DNA of 64,000 bases from Pelomonas sp047654785 (GCF_047654785.1 NZ_JASGKQ010000002.1:372001-436000), one strand, 5' to 3'. Numbered from the stretch's first letter, positions 7,718 through 18,070 are shown. The notes: generated by a model not told the origin, from the sequence alone. Translations and numbers: made by a program.

Positions 7718-8497
7718 TCAGGCCAGGTTCACGCGGCCGTCTTCGGCCAGCACGGTGGACAGGTCGTCGCCGGTTTCCTCCAGCTGCACCAGCGTGGCCT
7801 GGCGGGCGCCGAGCGCGTCGCGGGCCTGCAGCGCGGTCAGGATGGCCTTGTGGCGCGGCAGCGAAAGCTCGTGCGTGTTGGGCAGCTGGCTGCTCAGGAT
7901 GATGGACTCGCGCAGCGCCAGCGACAGCATGTTGCCGATGTAGGCCAGCAGGTCGTTGCCGGTGGCCTCGGCGATGCGGCGGTGGAAGGCGAGGTCGGGC
8001 TCCAGCAGCTCGGCCGTGGTGCGCGCGGCGGCCATGCCTTCGTAGGCGGCGGCGATGCCGGCGAGCTGCGCGTCGCTCGCGGCGCGGGCGGCCAGCGCCG
8101 CGGCGGCGGGCTCGAAGATGCGGCGCACTTCCAGCAGCGTCTGCACGAAGTCGCGCTGCGGCTGGGCCTGGATCAGCCAGTACAGCACGTCCGGGTCCAG
8201 CATGTGCCACTCGTTGCGCGGCCGCACGATGGCGCCGGCCCGCTGGCGCGACACCACCAGGCCCTTGGCGACCAGCACGCGCACCGCCTCGCGCAGCACC
8301 GGGCGGCTGATCTCGTAGCGCTCCAGCAGCTGGGCCTCGGGCGGCAGCTTGTCGCCGGGTTTGAGCTCGCCGCCGATGATGGCCAGGCCCAGCTCGCTGA
8401 CGATGCGGGCGTGCTGGCTCTTGCCCTCGGCGGGGGCGGCGTAGGTGGAGTGGTCCGCTCGGGTTCGCATCGGCGTCAGGCTACCAAATGCGCTCAT
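7718..8497 (-). CDS. GntR-family (FadR/FCD subgroup) transcriptional regulator
   Basis: 259 residues from ATG 8497; the ATG overlaps the GH97 stop as ATGA, which supports this start over ATG 8470. The N-terminal winged HTH covers about residues 30-95 (IIGGELKPGDKLPPEAQLLERYEISRPVLREAVRVL in pieces). A C-terminal all-helical FCD ligand domain (about 110-245) contains DLAFHRRIAEATGND and the later RHKAILTAL segment that normally bind a metal and a carboxylate ligand. Such regulators often repress sugar-acid catabolic genes and release DNA on binding the sugar acid. The divergent promoter at 19.0-19.2 kb has two sites shaped like FadR-type operators, so this protein is the obvious candidate regulator of both arms. 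Confidence 0.88.
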   Translation of the reverse strand: MSAFGSLTPMRTRADHSTYAAPAEGKSQHARIVSELGLAIIGGELKPGDKLPPEAQLLERYEISRPVLREAVRVLVAKGLVVSRQRAGAIVRPRNEWHMLDPDVLYWLIQAQPQRDFVQTLLEVRRIFEPAAAALAARAASDAQLAGIAAAYEGMAAARTTAELLEPDLAFHRRIAEATGNDLLAYIGNMLSLALRESIILSSQLPNTHELSLPRHKAILTALQARDALGARQATLVQLEETGDDLSTVLAEDGRVNLA

Positions 8498-10392
8498 CGG
8501 AAGCGGGCGACGAAGCCGCCGCGCGGGGCCAGCGTCAGCGTCGCGGCGGGGCCGGCGGCGAGGCGGCCCTGGCGGAACTCGCGCTCGCCGGCGCCGTCGG
8601 TGATGAGCTGGCCCTCGCGCCGGCCCAGCCAGGCCAGGTCCAGCGTGAGCGCGCGCGGCGCGTCGTCGGCGTTCAGGCCGGCCAGGAACCACTGCCGGCC
8701 GGCGCGGCGCGCCAGCACGACGAAGCGGCCGGGCTCGCCGGCCAGGAAGCGCACCTCGTCCCAGCGGCGCGGCAGCTCGCGCAGCAGGCCCTTCACGTCG
8801 GCCGGCACGGTGGCCATGCCCTCGGGCGTCTCGGCGTAGTGCTGGATGCCGGACAGGAACAGCACGCCCTGCGCCAGCTCGAAGCCGTTGCGCGTGGCGC
8901 GGCGGATGCCGGGGATGTCGCCGAACACCATGGGCGTGAAGTCCATCGGGTCGAAGAGGTTGCGCGCGAAGGGCAGCATGGCCGCGTGGCGGACGACGGC
9001 GTCCTGGTCCTGCTGCGTGAAGGTGGCGAACTCGAAGCCCTTCACGGCCTCCACCGTCATCAGGTGGGGGTAGGTGCGGCTCCAGCCGCGCGGCAGCGTC
9101 GCGCCGTGGAAGTTCAGCAGCAGGCCCGCGTCGGCGGCTTCCTTCAGGATGTCCACGTAGTAGCCCATCACCGAGGCGCCGTCGCCGCCGAAGAAGTCCA
9201 CCTTCAGACCCTGGATGCCGAGGGCCTTCACGCGGGCGAACTCGCGGGCGCGGGCGTCCTTCGTCAGCAGCGCGCCCTTGGGGCTGTACTCGGTGTCGTT
9301 CCAGTCGCCCGAGGAGTTGTACCAGGCGAGCAGCGAGACGCCCTTCGCCTTCGCGTACCCGGCCAGTTCCTTCATCTTCGCGTCGCCGATCTTGCGGTCC
9401 CAGTCGGCGTCCACCAGCGTGTAGTTCCAGCCCATGTCGGCGGCGTGGTCGATGAAGCGCTTCTGCACCTCGAACACGGTGCCCTCGTCCTTCAGCAGCG
9501 CCCAGCTCCAGGACGCATGGCCGGGCTGGAGCCTGCGCGGGTCGAAGGCGACGGCCGGTGCGGCCAGGTCGGTGCCGAGCGTGGACTCCATCAGTGTCTT
9601 CAGCGGGCCGATGGCCAGCACGCGCCAGGGCGTGGTGAGCGGGCCGTCCACGTCGGCGAGCAGCGGGCCGCCGGCCTGCACCTCGCGGGCGTCGGGCCCG
9701 CCGATGCGGTAGCTGCCGCCGGCCGAATCGCTCGCCAGCCGCGACGCGTGGAAGCGGCCGTCCATGCCGGCCTCGGTCAGCGCCACCCAGTTGGCGCCGG
9801 CGCGGAACAGCGCCGGGAAGGCCCAGCCCGCGGGCGACGGCGCCGGCGTGCCCACCGGCACGTCCATCTGGTAATGCTCTTCGTAGGACGGGTTGGTGCG
9901 CTTCCAGCCGGTCTTGGCGACGGACATGGGCTGCAGCCAGGCGCGCGCGCCGGCCGGGAAGGCGAAGCGGGTCAGCTCGTCCTGGAAGGTCTTGCGGCCC
10001 GGGCCCGGCACCGAGTAGCGGAACGCCACGCCGTCGTCGGACGCGCGCAGCGTGACGCTGAACTGCTGGCCGGCCGCGTTGGCGAGGGTGAAGCGCTGCT
10101 CGTTGGCGCGGTAATCCACGCGGCCCTTCTTGCCGGCGGCCAGCGTGTACCGCTCGCGGTGCGGCGTCACCGGCGACGCGGCGACGAGCTTCAGCCCGTT
10201 GGCGAAGTCGCCCTGTTCCAGCAGCAGCCCCAGCCGCGACGCCAGCAGCACCGGCTGGCCGGCGCGCTGCACGCTGTAGACGAGCTGCCGCTCGGCGTTG
10301 ACGGCCACGTCCACGCGGAGCTGGCCGTCCGGGCTGTTCAGCGCCTGGGCGAGCGCGGGCAGGGCGAGCAGCAGCGGGGCGAGGATTCGCAT
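8494..10392 (-). CDS. Glycoside hydrolase family 97 protein (retaining type)
   Basis: 632 residues, full length for GH97, with a short signal peptide (MRILAPLLLALPALAQA) that predicts periplasmic location. It has an N-terminal beta-super-sandwich (about 20-280), a central (beta/alpha)8 barrel (about 285-550; WSWALLKDEG, NYTLVDADWD) and a C-terminal beta domain. In the barrel LGIQGLKVDFFGGDG places an Asp (D399) where retaining GH97 enzymes have their nucleophile, and HLMTVEAVKGFE gives the likely acid/base E448. That pattern fits alpha-galactosidase or beta-L-arabinopyranosidase rather than the inverting alpha-glucosidase branch. In this operon a role in trimming arabinopyranosyl or galactosyl side groups from pectic arabinan is sensible but inferred. 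The GntR gene start overlaps its stop. Confidence 0.85.
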   Translation of the reverse strand: MRILAPLLLALPALAQALNSPDGQLRVDVAVNAERQLVYSVQRAGQPVLLASRLGLLLEQGDFANGLKLVAASPVTPHRERYTLAAGKKGRVDYRANEQRFTLANAAGQQFSVTLRASDDGVAFRYSVPGPGRKTFQDELTRFAFPAGARAWLQPMSVAKTGWKRTNPSYEEHYQMDVPVGTPAPSPAGWAFPALFRAGANWVALTEAGMDGRFHASRLASDSAGGSYRIGGPDAREVQAGGPLLADVDGPLTTPWRVLAIGPLKTLMESTLGTDLAAPAVAFDPRRLQPGHASWSWALLKDEGTVFEVQKRFIDHAADMGWNYTLVDADWDRKIGDAKMKELAGYAKAKGVSLLAWYNSSGDWNDTEYSPKGALLTKDARAREFARVKALGIQGLKVDFFGGDGASVMGYYVDILKEAADAGLLLNFHGATLPRGWSRTYPHLMTVEAVKGFEFATFTQQDQDAVVRHAAMLPFARNLFDPMDFTPMVFGDIPGIRRATRNGFELAQGVLFLSGIQHYAETPEGMATVPADVKGLLRELPRRWDEVRFLAGEPGRFVVLARRAGRQWFLAGLNADDAPRALTLDLAWLGRREGQLITDGAGEREFRQGRLAAGPAATLTLAPRGGFVARFR

Positions 10393-10396
10393 GGCG

Positions 10397-11335
10397 TCAG
10401 GCGGTGCAGGGGCCGTCCGGCACGGGCCGGCCGAAGTCGGGGAAGCCGTCGGCGCGCCAGCCGAAGGGCTGCACGCGGGCGTGGCGGTTGGGGTCGTTCA
10501 GCGGGTCGCCGACGATGTCGCGGTAGTTGCGCGCGTGGTAGACGAGCAGGTCGGTGCGGCCGTCCGGCGTCGTCGTGAAGCTGTTGTGGCCGGGGCCGAA
10601 CTGGCTCGCCGCCTCGTCGGTGGCGAACACCGGCGTGGGCGACTTGTGCCAGCTCGCCGGGTCCAGCAGGTCGGCGTTCTCATCGGCCCACAGCAGGCCC
10701 ATGCAGTAGTTGGCGTCGGTGGCGGCGGCCGAGTAGGCGATGAAGACGCGGCCGTGGCGCCGCAGCACGGCCGGGCCCTCGTTGACGTGGAAGCCGATGC
10801 GCTCCCAGGGCAGGTCCGGGCGGGTGATGAGGACCGGCGCGCTCGCCAGCGTCCACGGGTCGGCCAGCTCGGCGAGGTAGAGGTTGCTCTCGGTCGGCGG
10901 GCTCTTCTGCGTCCAGCAGAGGTAGCGCCTGCCCCGGTGCTCGAAGGGCGTCGCGTCCAGCGAGAAGCCTTCCTCGGGCGTGGCGATCTGGCCGCGTTCG
11001 ATCCAGGCGCCGGTGAGCGGGTCGTCGCCCTGGCACGCCAACACATACATGCGCAGCTTCCAGATGTCCTCGCGCTCGGCCGCGGCGAAGTAGACGAACC
11101 AGCGGCCGTCGAGGCGGTGCAGCTCCGGCGCCCAGACGTGCCAGCTCATCGGGCCGCTGGCGTGCGCGCGCCAGATCACTTTCGCCGGCGCGCTGGCCAG
11201 GCCGGCGATGCTGTCGGCGGCGCGGATCTCGATGGCGTCATAGCCGGGCACCGAGGCGGTGAACCAGTAGCGGCCGTCCACGAGGCTCAGGTGCGGGTCG
11301 GCGCGTTGTTCGATGAGGGGGTTGGTCCAATTCAT
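10397..11335 (-). CDS. Glycoside hydrolase family 43 protein, cytoplasmic
   Basis: 312 residues from ATG 11335, whose ATGA overlap with the GH51 stop supports the start. No signal peptide is present, so it should act in the cytoplasm on imported oligosaccharides. GH43 catalytic acids are visible: D13 in QRADPHLSLVDG, D127 in GFSLDATPFEH and E186 in GFHVNEGPAVL. The W-H-V-W-A-P-E-L segment near residue 65-72 is also typical. The GH51 gene just upstream makes an exo-arabinofuranosidase or arabino-oligosaccharide role most likely; a beta-xylosidase remains possible. Only four bases separate it from GH97. Confidence 0.83.
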   Translation of the reverse strand: MNWTNPLIEQRADPHLSLVDGRYWFTASVPGYDAIEIRAADSIAGLASAPAKVIWRAHASGPMSWHVWAPELHRLDGRWFVYFAAAEREDIWKLRMYVLACQGDDPLTGAWIERGQIATPEEGFSLDATPFEHRGRRYLCWTQKSPPTESNLYLAELADPWTLASAPVLITRPDLPWERIGFHVNEGPAVLRRHGRVFIAYSAAATDANYCMGLLWADENADLLDPASWHKSPTPVFATDEAASQFGPGHNSFTTTPDGRTDLLVYHARNYRDIVGDPLNDPNRHARVQPFGWRADGFPDFGRPVPDGPCTA

Positions 11336-12858
11336 GCGCGCCGCGCTTTCGTGACGATGACGTTCCAGGAGGCGGGCTTCAGCGTCACGCGCAGTTGCTC
11401 GCCGTCGATGGCCACGCCGTTCAGGGCCTGGGGTGCGACGCGGCCGGGCGCGTCGGCGGTGTTGGTGGCGTTGAGGTCGGCGCCGTGGAGCTGCTCGGCG
11501 CTGACCAGTCCGCGTTCGGCGCCCAGGCCGCGCAGCGTGACGGACAGGTCCATCTCGTCGCTCAGGTGGCGGTTCAGCAGGAACACCGCCGTCCGGCCCG
11601 TGGCCGCGTCGTCCACGACGCTGGCGCACAGGTAGGGCAGCTCGCCGTGCCGGGCGTTGGCATGACCCGGCGATGCGATGACCGGCCGCAGCACCCGGCC
11701 CCGCGCCCAGCGCGCCGCCTGCGCGAACGGGTGGAAGATGGTCTGCCGCCAGGCCGGGCCGCCGGGCTCGGTCATGATGGGCGCGATGACGTTGCACAGC
11801 TGCGCCATGCAGGCGACCTTGAGGCGGTCGGCATGGTTCATGAACATGGTCAGCATGCCGCCGATCAGCAGCGCGTCCTCCAGCGTGTAGACCTCCTCCA
11901 GCAGCCGCGGCGCCTCGGGCCAGCCGGCCTGCCTCAGGTGCTCGCCGTGGCGGGCGCGGTACCAGACGTTCCACTCGTCGAAGGACAGCATCAGCCGCTT
12001 GGCCGAACGCTTGCGCGCGGCCACCGCGTCGGCGATGGCCACCGTGTCCTCGATGTAGCGCGCGTTCGTCTCGATCTGCGCGAGGAAGCTCTCGGTGCTG
12101 CCGTCCGCCGGGGGCTTCACGAAGTAGCTGTGCAGCGACAGGTAGTCGACGAACTCGAAGCAGTGCTCCAGCACCCGGTCTTCCCAGGTGCCGTAGCTCG
12201 GCATGTCGTAGGCCGAGGAGCCGCAGGCGGCCAGCTCGATGCCCGGGTCCGCCCAGCGCATCAGCTTGGCGGTCTCCTTGGCGATGCGGCCGTACTCGTC
12301 GGCCGTCTTCTGGCCGATCTGCCAGGGGCCGTCCATCTCGTTGCCCAGGCACCAGAACCTGATGCCCAGCGGTGCCTCGGCGCCGTGGCTGCGGCGCAGC
12401 TCCGACAGCGCGGTGCCGCCGGGGTGGTTGCAGTATTCGAGGTAGCGGCGAGCCTCGTCCGGCCCGCGCGTGCCGAGGTTGACGCCGAACATGGGCTCGA
12501 TGCCGACCTGGCGGCACCAATGCAGAAATTCGTGCGTGCCGACCTGGTTGGTCTCGGTGGAGAACCAGGCCAGGTCCAGCCGGCGCGGGCGCTGGGCCTT
12601 GGGGCCGACGCCGTCTTCCCAGTCGTGGCCCGACAGGAAGTTGCCGCCGGGGTAGCGGACGATGGTGGCGCCGAGTTCGCGCGTCAGTTCGGCAACGTCG
12701 TTGCGGAAGCCCAGCTCGTCGGCGGTCGGGTGGCCGGGCTCGTAGATCCCGCCGTAGACGCCGCGGCCCAGGTGCTCGACGAACACGCCGAACAGCCGGC
12801 GGTCCAGCGGCGCGATGTCGAAATCCCGGTCCACGGTGAGGCTGGCTTTGAAGGTCAT
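11332..12858 (-). CDS. abfA: GH51 alpha-L-arabinofuranosidase
   Basis: 508 residues, the usual size of intracellular bacterial GH51 enzymes, with no signal peptide. It releases terminal non-reducing arabinofuranose from arabino-oligosaccharides by a retaining mechanism. Landmarks are FGVFVEHLGRGVYGGIYEP near the N-terminus, YPGGNFLSG, the acid/base E174 in CLGNEMDGPWQIG, and the nucleophile E295 in LSFDEWNVWY. A C-terminal beta domain ends WNVIV. Start ATG 12858 overlaps the stop of the binding-protein gene as ATGA; the longer open frame upstream is not GH51-like. The position between importer genes and GH43/GH97 genes fits cytoplasmic breakdown of imported arabinan fragments. Confidence 0.95.
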   Translation of the reverse strand: MTFKASLTVDRDFDIAPLDRRLFGVFVEHLGRGVYGGIYEPGHPTADELGFRNDVAELTRELGATIVRYPGGNFLSGHDWEDGVGPKAQRPRRLDLAWFSTETNQVGTHEFLHWCRQVGIEPMFGVNLGTRGPDEARRYLEYCNHPGGTALSELRRSHGAEAPLGIRFWCLGNEMDGPWQIGQKTADEYGRIAKETAKLMRWADPGIELAACGSSAYDMPSYGTWEDRVLEHCFEFVDYLSLHSYFVKPPADGSTESFLAQIETNARYIEDTVAIADAVAARKRSAKRLMLSFDEWNVWYRARHGEHLRQAGWPEAPRLLEEVYTLEDALLIGGMLTMFMNHADRLKVACMAQLCNVIAPIMTEPGGPAWRQTIFHPFAQAARWARGRVLRPVIASPGHANARHGELPYLCASVVDDAATGRTAVFLLNRHLSDEMDLSVTLRGLGAERGLVSAEQLHGADLNATNTADAPGRVAPQALNGVAIDGEQLRVTLKPASWNVIVTKARRA

Positions 12859-14186
12859 CGGCGCGCTTTCTGCAGAGCCTTGTTGACGCGCTTCTCGACG
12901 CTGGCCTGCACCTCGGCCACGGGCTTGCCCGACAGCAGCAGGTTGGCCACGTCCTCGCCGATCAGCAGCTCGATGTTGCGCTGCGTGGGCACGTTGCCGG
13001 GCATGGCCGTGCCGGTGCTCGTGATCTCGGCCAGCGCCGCGCGCTGCGGCAGCGCGCGGAAGGCGGCGCTCTGCGCCACGGTCCTGCTGACCGGCAGGTG
13101 GCCGGTGCGCGACCACTCGGCCGTGCGCGTCCAGACGAACTTCAGGAACTTCAGCGCGGCCTCATGGCCCCGGGCGTCGGCCGTGCCGCCCTTGAACAGC
13201 GCCCACGAATGACCGTCGGCGAACACGGCCGGCCGGGCGTAGAGCTGTGCGAACGGCCGCACCGCGTAGCCGCCCTTCAACGGCGAGTCGGGCTTCTGCG
13301 ATTCGCGCAGGAACTGGTCGATGGTCCAGGTGCCGACGACGACGACGCCGGCCTGGCCGTTCAGGAAGGCCTGGTTGGCGGCGGCGTAGTCCAGGTTGGG
13401 CCGCACATGGCCTTCCCGGTAGAGCGTCTGCATCAGCGTCAGCGCGTTGGCGACGGCGGGCTGCTGCATGTGGATGCTTTTGCCGTCCGCGGCGAACAGC
13501 GGCGCGCCCTGCTGCGCGACCAGGGTCTGGAAGCTGCGGTTGTTGGCGGCCGTCTCGTTCGCCACGGCCCAGGCGAAGTAGGGCTTGCCGGTCCGCTGCC
13601 TGAACTGCCGCGCCTGCGCCAGCAGCTCGTCGGGCGAGCGCGGCAGCAGCGGCTGGCCGTCGGCGCCCAGCAGCCCGGCCTGCTTCATCAGCGTGGTGTT
13701 GATGTGCCACAGCCAGGCCCAGGTGTCGAAGGGCAGCGCGTAGGTCCGGCCGTCGAACGTCGTGCCCTTGCGCGCGTGCTCGGTGAAGTCGTCCACCGGG
13801 ATGCCGATGCGCGCGAAGTCGGCGTCCAGCGGCAGCACCAGCTTGCGGCGCACGTAGTCGCCCAGCGCGGACTCGTGCATGACCGCGACCGTCGGGACGT
13901 CCTTGGCGACCAGGCGGGCGGTGAGCTGGTCGTAGTACGGCCCCCACTCGCCGATCTGCGTGCGCACGACGATGCCGTCCGGGTTGGTGGCGTTGAACTC
14001 GTTGACCAGCGCGGTGACGATGCCGCACTCGCCCACGCCCTCGGACGCCTTGGCGACCTGGCCGTACTGCGATTCGCAGCTGCCGAAGAAGCGCATCAGC
14101 GTGATCTCGGTCTTGCCGGCTTCGGGCGTGCGTGCGCCGCAGGCCGCGAGCAGCGCGGCGCCGAGGCAGAGCAACAGGCGCTTCAT
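12855..14186 (-). CDS. ABC transporter sugar-binding lipoprotein (family 1 SBP)
   Basis: 443 residues. The N-terminus MKRLLLCLGAALLAACG has a lipobox (LAAC, lipidated C16), so the protein is anchored facing the periplasm. The body is a cluster-B/MalE-like solute-binding protein (EITLMRFFG, FNATNPDGIVV, DVPTVAVMHES, ALPFDTWAWLWHINTTLMKQAG, GQAGVVVVGTWTIDQF). Tryptophan- and tyrosine-rich segments are typical of oligosaccharide binding. It is co-encoded with two MalFG-like permeases and an MsmK/UgpC-like ATPase, and with arabinan hydrolases, so arabino-oligosaccharides are the likely ligand. The start overlaps the preceding permease stop as TGATG. A pair of Cys residues in FFGSCESQ and GECGIV could form a disulphide. 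Confidence 0.9.
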   Translation of the reverse strand: MKRLLLCLGAALLAACGARTPEAGKTEITLMRFFGSCESQYGQVAKASEGVGECGIVTALVNEFNATNPDGIVVRTQIGEWGPYYDQLTARLVAKDVPTVAVMHESALGDYVRRKLVLPLDADFARIGIPVDDFTEHARKGTTFDGRTYALPFDTWAWLWHINTTLMKQAGLLGADGQPLLPRSPDELLAQARQFRQRTGKPYFAWAVANETAANNRSFQTLVAQQGAPLFAADGKSIHMQQPAVANALTLMQTLYREGHVRPNLDYAAANQAFLNGQAGVVVVGTWTIDQFLRESQKPDSPLKGGYAVRPFAQLYARPAVFADGHSWALFKGGTADARGHEAALKFLKFVWTRTAEWSRTGHLPVSRTVAQSAAFRALPQRAALAEITSTGTAMPGNVPTQRNIELLIGEDVANLLLSGKPVAEVQASVEKRVNKALQKARR

Positions 14187-15019
14187 CACTTGCCCGTCCC
14201 GGCGACGGCCGTCACGAGGTGGCGCTGGAAGAACAGGTACAGCATCAGCGCGGGCGCGCCGGCGAACACCGCCTGCGCCATCAGGAAGCCCAGCCCCTCG
14301 GACTGCGCGAAGTTGGTCTGCGTGGAGGCGAGCCCGCGCGTCAGCGTGTACATGTCCGGCTGCGTGGCGATCACCAGCGGCCACAGGTAGTCGTTCCAGC
14401 AGGCCAGGAAGGTGAAGATGCCCAGCGTGGCCTGCGCCGGCAGCGTCAGCGGCAGGATGATGGTCAGGAAGGTCTTGAAGCGCGACGCGTTGTCCAGCAT
14501 CGCCGCCTCCTCCAGCTCGGCCGGGATGGCCTTGAAGTACTGCGTCATCAGGTAGACGCCGAACGGCGCGGCCAGGCCCGGTAGCGCCAGGCCGGCGAGG
14601 GTGTTCTGCAGGTTCCACTCCGAGAACAGCCGGTGCAGCGGGATGAACACCGACTGCGCCGGAATGGCCAGGCCGAACATCACCAGCGCGAACAGCAGCC
14701 GGCGCCCCGGGAACTCGCAGCGCGCGAAGCCGTAGCCGGCCAGCGACGACAGCACCAGCACGCCCGCCGTCTGCAGTAGCGCGACGGCCACGCTGTTGCC
14801 CAGCCAGCGGAACACCTGCGAGGTCTGCAGGATGTCCAGGTAGTTGGCCAGCGTGTACGGCGGCGCGAGGAACACGTCGGTGTGGCGCAGCAGGAACTCG
14901 TTGGGCTTGAAGGACAGCGCCAGCACCCACAGCAGCGGCGCCATCCAGGCCAGGGCCAGCAGCGTGAGGGCGGCCATCACGAAGCGGTCGAACCAACCGC
15001 GGCGCAGCAAGGGGTTCAT
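14186..15019 (-). CDS. Carbohydrate ABC transporter permease, MalG type
   Basis: 277 residues with six predicted transmembrane segments, starting MNPLLRRGWFDRFVMAALTL. The ATP-binding-subunit contact loop is clear near residues 165-200 (AIPAELEEAAMLDNASRFK, the EAA motif). Its ATG 15019 overlaps the preceding permease stop as ATGA. It forms the inner-membrane channel with the 15016-15906 protein. Substrate specificity comes from the lipoprotein at 12855-14186; arabino-oligosaccharide import is inferred from the gene neighbourhood. Confidence 0.93.
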   Translation of the reverse strand: MNPLLRRGWFDRFVMAALTLLALAWMAPLLWVLALSFKPNEFLLRHTDVFLAPPYTLANYLDILQTSQVFRWLGNSVAVALLQTAGVLVLSSLAGYGFARCEFPGRRLLFALVMFGLAIPAQSVFIPLHRLFSEWNLQNTLAGLALPGLAAPFGVYLMTQYFKAIPAELEEAAMLDNASRFKTFLTIILPLTLPAQATLGIFTFLACWNDYLWPLVIATQPDMYTLTRGLASTQTNFAQSEGLGFLMAQAVFAGAPALMLYLFFQRHLVTAVAGTGK

Positions 15020-15902
15020 CGCCTGCCTCCCTTTTCGCGTTCCAGCCAGAGTTGCGCGGACACGCCGACCAGCATGATCGCCAGCAGCACCTGCGAAGCC
15101 GCCGTCGCATAGCCCAGCGACAGCTGCATGAAGGCCTGCTCGTAGGTGAACTGCACGATGGACCGCGTGGTGTTGTTGGGCCCGCCGTTGGTCATCAGCA
15201 TGATCTGCGGGAAGACCTGGAACTGGCGGATCACCTCGATCAGCGCGACCAGCACGATGGCGCGCTTCAGGCTGGGCAGCGTGATGTGGGTCAGCACGCG
15301 CCAGCGCGGCGTGTTGTCCAGCGCGGCGGCCTCGTAGATGTCCGACGGGATCTGCTGCAGCGCCGACAGGAACAGGATCATCGGCAGGCCGATGATCCAC
15401 CAGACGGTGACCAGGGCGATGGTGGTCAGCGCCAGGCTGTCGCTGGTCAGCAGCGGCAGCTCGGGCAGGCCCATGGCCGCGAAGGCCTGCGCGATGAGGC
15501 CGCGCTCGGGCATCAGCGCGAGCTTCCAGACCAGCGTGATCAGCGTGACCGAGAAGACCGAGGCGCAGAAGAAGGTGGCGCGCAGCAGGGTGGCGAGCCG
15601 GCCGGGGCGGTTCAGCGCCAGCGCCAGCATCAGCGACAGGATCACGAAGATGGGCGTGCTGATGGCGACGAAGCGGACGGTGTTCCAGACGACCTGCCGG
15701 AACACCTCGTCGCCGAACAGCTCCTTGTAGTTGGCCAGGCCCACCCAGAAGCTGTCGTCGGACAGCAGGTCGTGGTCGTGGAAGCTGATCCAGATGCCTT
15801 TGGCGAGCGGCCACAGCAGCAGCGCGACGTAGATCGCGACGAAGGGCAGCACGAAGAGCGCGTAGGCCGGGCGCGAGGCGCGCAGGCCGACGGTGGGGGC
15901 GC

Positions 15903-15906
<4 letters not shown>
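15016..15906 (-). CDS. Carbohydrate ABC transporter permease, MalF/UgpA type
   Basis: 296 residues, six transmembrane segments, opening with a cytoplasmic N-tail and then YALFVLPFVAIYVALLLWPL. The EAA loop is DIYEAAALDNTPRW near the C-terminal third. The segments WISFHDHDLLS and FVGLANYKELF-like text are characteristic of the MalF/UgpA side of the pair. Start ATG 15906 overlaps the ATPase stop as ATGA, so the two subunits are probably translationally coupled. It partners the MalG-type permease that follows. Confidence 0.93.
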
Positions 15907-16994
<1,088 letters not shown>

Positions 16995-17010
16995 GTCGCT
17001 TGTCTCCGGT

Positions 17011-17934
17011 TCATTCTTCGTCGATGACGGGCCAGCCGTCCGCCGTCCAGCCCAGGCGCGCGATGCGCAGCTGCGGCCGGCCGCCGTGCTCGGCGTCGTA
17101 GGCATGGTGTACCAGCCAGTCGCCGGCCACGTCCTGGTGGCCCGGCCCTTTCCAGCGCGGGCCGCCCGCCAGCAGCGGCGTGCCGCCCGCGTCCATCATG
17201 TCCCGGCCGTCGCGGTCGAGGTAGGGCCCGGCCACGCTGCGGGCGCGGCCCACGCGGATGTTGTAGCTGCTGTCGGCGCCGCGGCAGCACAGGTCGTAGG
17301 ACGCGAACAGGTAGACCCAGCCGCCGCGCCGGATGATCGTCGGCGCCTCGATGCCGCCCTTGCGGCGAGCGATGAAGGTCGAGCCGCCGACGGGCTTCAG
17401 CGTCTTCGCGTCCAGCTGCGTCAGCCGCAGCCCGCCCCAGAACGAGCCGTAGCTCAGCCACAGCCTGCCGTCGGCGTCGGCGAACAGGTCGGGGTCGATG
17501 GCGTTGAAGTCGTCGCCCGCGCGGCTCTGCACCACCAGGCCGTCGTCGCGCCAGTCGCCGCCGTCCGGCGCGTCGCTGCTGGCCAGGCCGATGGCCGAGC
17601 GGTTCTTGCCGAAGGTGGAAATGGAATACAGCACCCAGGTGCGGCCGGCGTGCTGGAAGACCTTGGGCGCCCACACGTCCAGCGGCTTCTGCCCGGGCAC
17701 GGCCTCGGCCCACCAGGCCGGGGCCCGCGTGAACACCGGCGCGAGGCGCCGCCAGGTGCGGCCCTGGTCGGTGGACACCAGCCGCTGCAGGCCCGGGCCG
17801 GTCGTGAAGACGAACCAGCGCTCGCCCTGGATCAGCAGCGTCGGGTCGTGCGCGCCGGTGTCGCCCTGGGGTTCCAGTGCGCTGGCATTGCCGGCAATCA
17901 GCCATGCGCAGACCAGGATCAGAAGCAATCGCAT
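17011..17934 (-). CDS. Secreted GH43 endo-alpha-1,5-L-arabinanase
   Basis: 307 residues with a Sec signal (MRLLLILVCAWLIAGNASA). Start ATG 17934 is preferred over 17949 because of an AGAGGT site eight bases upstream. Endo-arabinanase landmarks: D30 in GAHDPTLL, LDVWAPKVFQHAGRTW, D147 in NAIDPDLFADADGRLWLSYGSFWGG, and E196 in GIEAPTIIRRGGWVYLFASYDLCC. The SYDLCCRGADSSYNIRVGRA stretch is diagnostic for arabinanases rather than xylosidases. It cuts internal alpha-1,5 links of arabinan in the periplasm or outside, producing the oligosaccharides that the adjacent importer would take up. It is separated from the KDA dehydratase-like gene upstream by a 136-bp hairpin-rich gap. Confidence 0.9.
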   Translation of the reverse strand: MRLLLILVCAWLIAGNASALEPQGDTGAHDPTLLIQGERWFVFTTGPGLQRLVSTDQGRTWRRLAPVFTRAPAWWAEAVPGQKPLDVWAPKVFQHAGRTWVLYSISTFGKNRSAIGLASSDAPDGGDWRDDGLVVQSRAGDDFNAIDPDLFADADGRLWLSYGSFWGGLRLTQLDAKTLKPVGGSTFIARRKGGIEAPTIIRRGGWVYLFASYDLCCRGADSSYNIRVGRARSVAGPYLDRDGRDMMDAGGTPLLAGGPRWKGPGHQDVAGDWLVHHAYDAEHGGRPQLRIARLGWTADGWPVIDEE

Positions 17935-18005
17935 CACAACACCTCTCATCAGTACGCCGAATTTCCGGCGACGCAGGACGCCGGCCGTCGCGCAGCCGCC
18001 GTGGA

Positions 18006-18060
18006 TCCGGCTTTGCCGGTCCACCAGCGGCGCCCCCTCGAGGGGGCCGGCGAAGCCGGT
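18006..18060. repeat. Cluster of three GC-rich hairpins in the arabinan operon gap
   Basis: Between the KDA dehydratase-like and arabinanase genes lie three adjacent inverted repeats: CCGGC-TTT-GCCGG (with GGA/TCC extending the stem), the perfect 16-bp palindrome GCCCCCTCGAGGGGGC at 18032-18047, and CCGGC-GAA-GCCGG. None has a T-run on either strand, so they are not classical terminators. They may act as an mRNA stability or processing element setting different levels of the first gene and the rest, or be a dispersed intergenic repeat. Confidence 0.6.
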
Positions 18061-18070
18061 AGGGGGTGGG

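Noticed and set aside
8488..10578. Plus-strand 696-codon frame opposite GH97
   Set aside because: A shadow rich in Arg/Gly/Val/His; the minus strand carries a complete GH97 enzyme.
18006..18060. Hairpins read as a Rho-independent terminator
   Set aside because: No T-run follows any stem on either strand, and the genes on both sides belong to the same transcription direction and pathway.
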